A stretch of 64,000 bases of DNA from Burkholderia sp. WSM2230 (lineage in GTDB: Bacteria; Pseudomonadota; Gammaproteobacteria; Burkholderiales; Burkholderiaceae): the NCBI RefSeq assembly GCF_000472445.1, contig NZ_AXAJ01000001.1, positions 558,643-622,642 on the forward strand. Direction: 5' to 3'. Below, one piece after another: positions 58,390 through 64,000 of the stretch; position 1 is the first letter of the stretch; each line of letters opens with the position of its first letter. Both the position numbers and the translations under genes were made by a program. The notes beneath the pieces were generated by a model, which had not been told where the DNA came from, ran no database searches, and saw only the letters and a program-made list of their open reading frames with translations.

Positions 58390-58899
58390 TCAGTTCGGTG
58401 CAAACGGGTGGGCGACGCTGCTCTTCTTCGACACGACCTCGGCCGCCGTCGGCTCGCCTCTAACCGCGCGTTGAATCGCCTCGCGCGTGGCCTTGTAGTT
58501 GTACTCCTGAATCTTCTTGTCGTCTTCCGCCTGCCAGTGAATGAAGACGCCGACGCACAGGAACAGGTCGTCGGCTTCGTCTGCCGGGATCGTGCCGTCC
58601 TCGACGCTGTCCGCGACCGCGAGGGCCACCGCATGCTGCGCGGGCCCGAACATCTGCACGGCCTGCTTCGCGCCCTTGATCGTCACCTTGTTGAACAGGA
58701 TCGTGTTCGGCTTCGCGATCAGGTTCGGCGCGACCACCGCGAGCAGCGATGTGAAGCCGTCCTTATTGTTCGTGAGCGCATTGCAGAATGCGGTTTCCGC
58801 AGCGGAACCTCGCGGTCCCATCAGCAAGTCGATGTGTGCGACCTCGTTGCCGTCGCCGACGAGCGACTCTCCTATCAGGACGCGGTTGATCTTGGCCAT
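58390..58899 (-). CDS. fae: Formaldehyde-activating enzyme
   Basis: 169 aa from ATG 58899 with GGAGGA upstream. Catalyses condensation of formaldehyde with H4MPT to methylene-H4MPT. Signature: [20 protein letters not shown] with the catalytic His at residue 22 here, [30 protein letters not shown], and [13 protein letters not shown]. Length fits. Its leader holds a good sigma-54 promoter; follow-on gene is the secreted Cys protein. Confidence 0.97.
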   Translation of the reverse strand: MAKINRVLIGESLVGDGNEVAHIDLLMGPRGSAAETAFCNALTNNKDGFTSLLAVVAPNLIAKPNTILFNKVTIKGAKQAVQMFGPAQHAVALAVADSVEDGTIPADEADDLFLCVGVFIHWQAEDDKKIQEYNYKATREAIQRAVRGEPTAAEVVSKKSSVAHPFAPN

Positions 58900-59007
58900 G
58901 CTGTTCCTCCGATGAGTGATGGGGACTTGCCGACGGACTGACATGCCGCCTGTCACGCTCCTGGTCCGCGAGCGCGCGGCGGCGGTTGATGCACGATGGC
59001 ACTCACT

Positions 59008-59023
59008 AACAGAATCCGTGCCA
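59008..59023 (-). promoter_or_regulatory. Sigma-54-type promoter for fae
   Basis: On the minus strand TGGCACG, four bases (GATT), CTGTT. The -24 element is perfect, and the -12 element has GT at the expected 10-base distance from GG instead of GC. Transcription would begin about 100 bases before fae. A sigma-54 activator gene is about 2 kb away. Confidence 0.55.
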
Positions 59024-59042
59024 ATGCGCGGCGCGTTCGCGC

Positions 59043-60086
59043 TTATGGCGCGTATCGCAAGCCGCTTGCGTGGCCCGGCTCGTCAAGACATAGCGCGACG
59101 AACAGCGTGGCCACCGTCAGGTCCGCGCTCGTGCCGGGGTTGATGGCGGCGGCTTTGAGCTCGGCGTCCCAGGCATCGAGCGGCACACCGGCAGCGGCGC
59201 TGCCCGCTTCGCCGAGCGTGCGCAGCCATTGCGCGTGCCGGGCGCGTGCCGCAAGCGTGACACTCTGCGCCACGGCCACGCCGTGCTTACGCACAATGTG
59301 CGAGTCGGGCCACGCGCCGAGGAACGTGAGGAACACGTTGAGTGCCATAGTGCGCGGGGACGCAGCGGGAAGTTCGCGCAAGGCGGCGAGGCCGGTTTCG
59401 AAGATGTCGCGAAAGCCCTCGGCATATTGACGGGCGATGCTGTCGCGCGCCGCGGCGAGCGCCATTGCGTCGCGCAGGCCGACAGTCGGCGCATCGTGCA
59501 CCGATTGCTCCGGGGCGTCGCCCAGGCCGCCGGGATTGGCGAGAGCAATTGCGCGATATGCGAGGCGCGCGTCGTCGATGTCAAGCCGCGTGAGCACTTG
59601 TTCGGTGGCTGCCTGCCATGCTTGCGCCGACAGCGGACGCTCGGCTTGTTCGAGCGCGGCCACGAGCGGCGCGACCAGCAGCAGAATGCCGAGGTTCGTA
59701 TTGCAGCCGACGGCCGCGCGCGTGCGCGTGACGGCATCGAGAACGCGCTGGCCCACTGGCGCGCCGCGCGCGAGCAGCGCGGCGGCGGCGGCGTCGGCAC
59801 TCGCGATGAACTGCGCCGCGCTCATGCCGTGGCCTTCGCTGTCCATGCTGACGTTGCCGGGCTTAGGCGTTTCGACGTCGAGGCGGCAGGCGTTCAGGAA
59901 GGCGGTGCGAATACACTGGTCGGCGGTGATGGGTTGAACACCGCCTGAGACGCCCGAATTCGCCGGACGCATTTGACCGCCTGAGGCGCCCGGATCCACG
60001 GTACGCATCCGGCCGCCTGAGGCGCCCGAATCCGCGGGACGCATCGAGCCGTCCGGCTCGTCCGATGCGGCTCCCGGCTCAGCCAT
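59043..60086 (-). CDS. CitG/MdcB-like protein (triphosphoribosyl-dephospho-CoA synthase family) of the H4MPT cluster
   Basis: 347 aa from ATG 60086, overlapping the upstream ATP-grasp gene by 8 bases; an ATG at 60095 is near. The core carries [38 protein letters not shown] and [13 protein letters not shown], typical of CitG-like transferases. Such a protein is a regular member of bacterial H4MPT clusters and may attach a phosphoribosyl group in cofactor synthesis. The N-terminal 50 residues are three 12-residue repeats ([12 protein letters not shown] and variants), unusual for the family. Confidence 0.85.
   Translation of the reverse strand: MAEPGAASDEPDGSMRPADSGASGGRMRTVDPGASGGQMRPANSGVSGGVQPITADQCIRTAFLNACRLDVETPKPGNVSMDSEGHGMSAAQFIASADAAAAALLARGAPVGQRVLDAVTRTRAAVGCNTNLGILLLVAPLVAALEQAERPLSAQAWQAATEQVLTRLDIDDARLAYRAIALANPGGLGDAPEQSVHDAPTVGLRDAMALAAARDSIARQYAEGFRDIFETGLAALRELPAASPRTMALNVFLTFLGAWPDSHIVRKHGVAVAQSVTLAARARHAQWLRTLGEAGSAAAGVPLDAWDAELKAAAINPGTSADLTVATLFVALCLDEPGHASGLRYAP
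59937..60044 (-). repeat. 36-bp tandem repeat, three copies, in the CitG-like gene
   Basis: Three adjoining 36-bp units (59937-59972, 59973-60008, 60009-60044) with mismatches, encoding the 12-residue repeats at the protein N-terminus. In frame and without spacers. Confidence 0.85.
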
Positions 60087-61137
60087 GGCGTCCATGCAGC
60101 GCCAGCACGGACGCCTCGCCGCTTGCCGCAAGCGCAGGCGCGCCGCGCTGCGCCGGCAGCTTGCGAAACAGCAGATCGTCGACGAGCGCGGCCGCCACAT
60201 CGATCGGCGTGACCGATTGCAGGCCGCGCCAGGCCGCCACGCCGTTCACCTCCAGCACGAGCGGCCGGGCGGCGTCCTGTGGATCCTGAATCAGGTCGAC
60301 GCCCGCATAGTCGAGCCCGAGCGCCCCGGTAGCCCGCACGGCGGTTTGCGCGAGCGGCGCGTCCAGTTCCGCGGCTTCGCACGTCGCGCCTTGCGCGAAG
60401 TTATGAATCCACCCTTTGCCGCCGACCCGCCGCATCGCCGCCACCGCACGTCCGCCGATCACCAGCACGCGCCAGTCGAAGCCCGCACGGCCGCCGTCGA
60501 TATAACGCTGCAGGTACGCCACCTCGTTATACCGTTTCAGCGAAGGCAGCGGCGCGAGCAGAGCAGGCGCCGCGCGGCGCGCGCCGAGCCGTTTGAGCCC
60601 GTGGCCCTGCGAGCCGAACAGCGGTTTGAGCACGACCTGGCGGCCGGCCGCGGCCTCGCGCATCAGCACGCGCTGCGCGACTGCCGCCGATTCGCCGGCC
60701 CATGTGGCGGGCGTCGGCACGCCGTGGCGATGCAGCAAAAAGCTCGTCATCGATTTGTCGACGCTGCGTTCAATCGCGCGCGCGTCGTTGTACACCGGCA
60801 CGCCCAATTCGCGCAGCGCGTGCAGAATGCCCAGGCGCAGCGTGACCTGCTCGAAGGTGCCCCCGGCAATGCCGCGCACGAACACCGCGTCGGGCAGCGT
60901 ATGGCCGAAGCCAGGCAGCACCAGCCCATGCGGCTGCCATGTGGTATCGATCCGGCAGTCGGCGAGATCGACGCAACGCGCCTCGGCGCCGCGCGCGCGA
61001 AACGCTTTTTTCAGGCGTCCGGTGTGCCAGCCGGTTTCGTCGGTCATGATCGCGATGCGCAGCGGGCTCTGCGCGCCCGCTGCGTTGGTGTCGCCGCCGT
61101 CCGGTTCGGCACTAGCGAGCGGCAACGGCGGGCTCAT
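60079..61137 (-). CDS. RimK-like ATP-grasp ligase of the H4MPT cluster
   Basis: 352 aa from ATG 61137 (ATGA overlap with mch). RIAIMTDETGWHTGRLKKAF starts the fold, followed by GRQVVLKPLFGSQGHGLKRLG (ATP loop) and RPLVLEVNGVAAWRGLQ (metal site). RimK-type ligases join glutamate to substrates; in methanogens MptN adds glutamate to H4MPT. A similar amide ligation to H4MPT or methylofuran is likely here. Confidence 0.86.
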   Translation of the reverse strand: MSPPLPLASAEPDGGDTNAAGAQSPLRIAIMTDETGWHTGRLKKAFRARGAEARCVDLADCRIDTTWQPHGLVLPGFGHTLPDAVFVRGIAGGTFEQVTLRLGILHALRELGVPVYNDARAIERSVDKSMTSFLLHRHGVPTPATWAGESAAVAQRVLMREAAAGRQVVLKPLFGSQGHGLKRLGARRAAPALLAPLPSLKRYNEVAYLQRYIDGGRAGFDWRVLVIGGRAVAAMRRVGGKGWIHNFAQGATCEAAELDAPLAQTAVRATGALGLDYAGVDLIQDPQDAARPLVLEVNGVAAWRGLQSVTPIDVAAALVDDLLFRKLPAQRGAPALAASGEASVLALHGRHG

Positions 61138-62177
61138 GGCTTGCCGCTCCACTGAGCATGCAGCAGATCCGCGTCGACGGCGCCGCCGTGATACGTCGCG
61201 CCGCTTTCAAGGCTGCTCACCCACACTTCGGCAGGAGCGAACAGCGCGGGGTCGATCTGATAGAAGTCGTAGTTGAACGACGTGAAGATGTCCGCGAACG
61301 GGCGGCCATAATCGCGCGAGTTCGAGGCCGGCAGTTCCGCGGCGAGCTGTCTTGCCACCGCGTCGTGCTTGACCGTGAGATGCACGCGGCCGCCGTACAG
61401 GATCGCGTCGTTGGTGCGGCCCATTGCCTGAATGCCGTCCGGCGCGGGCGGCGGCAACGGCGCCGAGCCGCCGGCCTCGACCACTTCGTCGAGCGCGATG
61501 CCCAGCACGTGCGTCTTGTGCAACGCAACTTCCACCACGCGCGCCACCACCTGCACCGTTCCCGCCACAGAGTGTGTCGGCGTGATGACAAGTGTCAGTT
61601 GCTGCGGGGCGAGAGCGCAGTCGTTGAGCACCTTGTCGATGATCACCTGCGGCGGCAAGCGGTCAACTTCGAGCACCAGCGCGCCGCGCTCATGACGGTC
61701 GCGATAGCCGAGCTCCGCAAAAAGCGGCTCCTTGACGGCGAGCGCTCGCGCCGGGCCGGAGCCGAGCGAGAAGAACTTCTTGCCGCCGGTCTGCTCCCTG
61801 GTGGCGGCGAGGCTCCATCCCGCGTACTGGCTGCCGAGGCAGGCGAGCACGGGCCACGAGGTGCGCACTTCGATCGTGCTCGGCCACAGCGGCCTCGCGT
61901 CCAGGCTCTCGCGCACGGTCACGTGGCCGAGGCCGCCCATGCAGATGCGTGCGATCAGCACGCCCGCCGCGACGCTGCCCGGCGCGTCCACGCCGGCGTC
62001 GACGAGCAGCGTGCCGTTCTCCGTGCGACTGACGGCGGCGCCAAAGCGCGGCGCATCGTCGACGAGGCGCGTGACGAGACGCTCGCTGAGCGCGTTGACG
62101 CTCAGCGCGGCGGCGTCCGCGAGCGGCGGGCGGGCAGGGTCAGGAGTCGCAGTGGATGAAGTCACGGTCGGGCTCAT
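61134..62177 (-). CDS. mch: Methenyl-H4MPT cyclohydrolase
   Basis: 347 aa from ATG 62177. Interconverts methenyl- and formyl-H4MPT. Clear family motifs: GGLGHVTVRESL, CLGSQYAGWSLAATREQ, FFSLGSGPARALAVKEPLF and GRTNDAILYGGRVHLTV. Its start lies inside the end of the preceding ATP-grasp gene (38-bp overlap) and just after a 12-bp repeat, so its ribosome site is formed from repeat sequence and is weak. Confidence 0.96.
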   Translation of the reverse strand: MSPTVTSSTATPDPARPPLADAAALSVNALSERLVTRLVDDAPRFGAAVSRTENGTLLVDAGVDAPGSVAAGVLIARICMGGLGHVTVRESLDARPLWPSTIEVRTSWPVLACLGSQYAGWSLAATREQTGGKKFFSLGSGPARALAVKEPLFAELGYRDRHERGALVLEVDRLPPQVIIDKVLNDCALAPQQLTLVITPTHSVAGTVQVVARVVEVALHKTHVLGIALDEVVEAGGSAPLPPPAPDGIQAMGRTNDAILYGGRVHLTVKHDAVARQLAAELPASNSRDYGRPFADIFTSFNYDFYQIDPALFAPAEVWVSSLESGATYHGGAVDADLLHAQWSGKP

Positions 62178-63402
62178 GAAAGGACGCTTGTAGGGGCGCT
62201 TGAAAGGGCACTTGCAGGACCGCTTGCAGCGGCTCCCGGCAGCTTTCGATACGTTGCAGAACCAGCGCGTGCTGCGCGTCCAGTTCGTGCCTAACCGCAT
62301 CCACGGAAGGAGCGCGCACGAGCAGCGTGCAGACCGGCTGGCCGGCTTCGATCCACGTGCCGGGCATCGGCACGTCGCGGCAGCGCGGATCGCGCACACA
62401 GGCGTCGCTGAAGGCTTGCGACACCGCAAACGGATGCGGCGCGAACAGCACCCGCTGGCCGGCACGGCACGTCGCCGGCGCGGGCTCGGGCGGCAGGCGG
62501 CCGCGGCGGCACGCGTCGATATGCGAGGCGACGAGTCCGCGAGGCCATGCATCGGGCGAGGCGGTCTCGTAGAGCGTCATCGTCGACGACGGACGCGTGT
62601 TGATTTCGAGCACTTCGAACGACTCGCCGTCGAGCAGAAAGTCGCAGCTATTGATGCCGGCGAGTCCGACACGCGCGCAAAGCGCGGCAATCGCCGCGCG
62701 CACACGTATCTCCACGGCGGGCGGCAAGTCGACCGGGCCGATCGATCCGGCATGCACGAAGGGCAGCGTGCCCACGCGGCAGGTAAGTTGTTGCGCGAAG
62801 CCGATCACGCGAGCGCTGCCGCGCGCGGCCAGAAAAAGCGCCGACATCGCGCGGCCGCGGCTATGCCGCTGGAAATACGCTTGCGCCGGAATCTCGCGGC
62901 CAGCGAGCGTGACGAGCGGCTCCACGTGCGTGCCGCCGCAACCGTCCGCGCGCTTCAGCAGCCAGCCCGGCGCTGCGGCCGGCAAAGTGAAGGCGACCGG
63001 CGGATGCGGAATATCCAGCTCGTCGAGCAGCGCAAAAAAGCGCCGCGGATCGCGCACCTGAGCGCCTGCCTCGACAGACTTGCCGATGAAGCGCGGCAGG
63101 CCGGGCGCGCCGCACAAGCGCGCGACGAACGGCTCGAGCCCGCTGCCGTCGATCCAGCCGATCAGGCCCGGCAGGCGCGCGCTGCGCCCGAGCGCCTCTG
63201 CGAGCCGCGCGGGGTCGATCGACAAGGGACCGCCGCCAATGTCGAACCACAACGCGGCGGCCTCGCGCGTATCGCGGTCGCCGAACACGTCGAGCGCGAC
63301 GACGCGCAAGCCCGCGCGCACGGCGGACTGCGCGAGCATCCGCGCGGACAGTCCCGCCACCGCGACAAAAGGCGCACGCGCTGCAGATGGACGCGAACTC
63401 AT
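62140..63402 (-). CDS. Second ATP-grasp protein of the mtdB-mch cluster
   Basis: 420 aa from ATG 63402 with GGAG upstream. FVAVAGLSARMLAQSAVRAG begins a preATP-grasp domain; GWLLKRADGCGGTHVEPL is the ATP loop; LAGINSCDFLLDGESFEVLEINTRPS holds the metal ligands (given in part). Present in methylotroph C1 clusters; reaction unassigned. The C-terminus (LQAVLQVPFQAPLQASFHEP) is a four-residue repeat from a 12-bp unit and overlaps mch. Confidence 0.82.
   Translation of the reverse strand: MSSRPSAARAPFVAVAGLSARMLAQSAVRAGLRVVALDVFGDRDTREAAALWFDIGGGPLSIDPARLAEALGRSARLPGLIGWIDGSGLEPFVARLCGAPGLPRFIGKSVEAGAQVRDPRRFFALLDELDIPHPPVAFTLPAAAPGWLLKRADGCGGTHVEPLVTLAGREIPAQAYFQRHSRGRAMSALFLAARGSARVIGFAQQLTCRVGTLPFVHAGSIGPVDLPPAVEIRVRAAIAALCARVGLAGINSCDFLLDGESFEVLEINTRPSSTMTLYETASPDAWPRGLVASHIDACRRGRLPPEPAPATCRAGQRVLFAPHPFAVSQAFSDACVRDPRCRDVPMPGTWIEAGQPVCTLLVRAPSVDAVRHELDAQHALVLQRIESCREPLQAVLQVPFQAPLQASFHEPDRDFIHCDS
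62178..62237 (-). repeat. 12-bp tandem repeat before the mch start
   Basis: Five imperfect 12-bp units (variants of GAAAGGGCACTT on the + strand) ending directly at the mch ATG and coding the tail of the ATP-grasp protein. Confidence 0.7.
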
Positions 63403-63483
63403 GGTTGCTCCGGCAATACCGTGATGCTGCTTTTGTGGTCCGTCACGCGCGACATGCAATGAACCTTTCGCATGGCGCACCGC

Positions 63484-64000
63484 TCAACCGAGGCCGGCCG
63501 CGACGGCGCGGGCCTCGTCGAACGCCTGCGGAAAACTCAGGTACATGGGCTTGCCGCCGGTGCGCATCCGCGTGAAGAGCCGGTGCTCGACCTGATATTT
63601 GACATTGCCGATGGCGAGCGCGCCGATGCCGATTGCGCCCGCCGCCGTCGACACGCCGTCGATCGGCTTGCCGTCGTTCATCACGTTCACGCCGGCAATG
63701 CCTTCGGGCGGGACCGCGTTGACATCGGCGGCAATCAGCAACTGGCGCGCATGGGCGAGGTCGTCGCGGCTCACCACCTGCACGCCGGCGACGGCGGTCG
63801 CAAGCACGATCTCGGCCTCGGCGAGCATCGCGCGCAGTTCCGCGGAACTCGTGGTGCCCACGCCTTTGGTGACGATCTGGAAGCGCTGATTGAGCTCTTC
63901 GCTCACGCGCGCGGCGCGCGCCGCGTCGGTGTGGCTCGCAATCGACACGTCCGCGCCGAGCGAAGCGGCCATCGCCGCCGCGATGCGCCCGACCGCGCCC
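63484..64000 (-). CDS. mtdB: NAD(P)-dependent methylene-H4MPT dehydrogenase, C-terminal part
   Basis: The gene runs off the right window edge. The visible 171 codons begin in a Rossmann turn (GAVGRIAAAMAASLGADVSI) and include ATAVAGVQVVSRDDL, IAADVNAVPPEGIAG and GVSTAAGAIGIGALAIGNVKY, the MtdA/MtdB signature. Oxidises methylene- to methenyl-H4MPT. Order mtdB, ATP-grasp, mch, with fae nearby, marks it as MtdB rather than MtdA. Ends 81 bp before the ATP-grasp gene. Confidence 0.93.
   Translation of the reverse strand, partial: GAVGRIAAAMAASLGADVSIASHTDAARAARVSEELNQRFQIVTKGVGTTSSAELRAMLAEAEIVLATAVAGVQVVSRDDLAHARQLLIAADVNAVPPEGIAGVNVMNDGKPIDGVSTAAGAIGIGALAIGNVKYQVEHRLFTRMRTGGKPMYLSFPQAFDEARAVAAGLG

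Noticed and set aside
59937..60044. 36-bp repeats as a CRISPR array
   Set aside because: Units adjoin without spacers and are in frame inside a gene.

Overview
The window reads as chromosomal DNA of a high-GC Gram-negative betaproteobacterium of the Burkholderiales, most likely Paraburkholderia or a close relative. This rests on a Burkholderia-type trimeric porin, a leucine/isovalerate (liu) operon beside a TetR gene, bacterial tetrahydromethanopterin (H4MPT) C1 genes including a DmrB-type reductase (known from Burkholderia xenovorans), and a red-type (form IC) RuBisCO operon. I saw no rRNA, tRNA, CRISPR array, prophage or intact insertion sequence.

Layout. Positions 1-3.6 kb hold the end of a YtfQRT-like sugar ABC system, a LacI regulator and a divergent PhyH-type dioxygenase. 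From 4 to 8.2 kb there are single metabolic genes (metallo-beta-lactamase fold, alpha/beta hydrolase, SDR, DUF72) and a LysR remnant. From 8.3 to 15.1 kb lies a TetR gene divergent from ivd-mccB-enoyl-CoA hydratase-mccA for leucine breakdown, with a perfect 21-bp palindrome between them. From 15.1 to 19.8 kb are a PhnD-like protein, a DUF1488-like protein, a small lipoprotein, a porin with a structured leader or small RNA, and two HAD phosphatases of the Calvin-cycle repair type.

From about 20 kb onward almost everything serves methanol/C1 oxidation and CO2 fixation. A beta-propeller and TonB receptor pair (YncE/PqqU-like) and a histidine kinase lead into one long minus-strand gene string: fhcB-fhcA-fhcD-fhcC, cytochrome b561, a peptidase-like hydrolase, pqqB-C-D-E and a response regulator. 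H4MPT and methanofuran-type cofactor genes follow (HisA-like, ATP-grasp, TIGR03123-like, MfnE-like, MfnB, DUF447-like). A 24-codon pqqA sits alone at 41.1-41.2 kb, about 12 kb from pqqB. Two unknown genes precede the operon cbbL-cbbS-cbbX-fbp-prk-tkt-fba-rpe (43.5-52.6 kb). The last part (52.6-64 kb) holds a dihydropteroate-synthase-like gene, dmrB, a sigma-54 activator, a FolB-like aldolase, a secreted Cys protein, fae, a CitG-like protein, two ATP-grasp proteins, mch and a partial mtdB.

How it fits together (inference): PQQ-dependent methanol oxidation would give formaldehyde; Fae, MtdB, Mch and Fhc would oxidise it to formate through H4MPT; formate would go to CO2, refixed by the cbb operon. 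No methanol dehydrogenase or formate dehydrogenase gene is in the window. The most notable signals are the detached pqqA, sigma-54-type promoters before pqqA and fae with a sigma-54 activator gene between them on the map, the fusion of fhc and pqq genes into one string, and short tandem repeats (units of 9, 12, 14 or 36 bp) at several gene edges.
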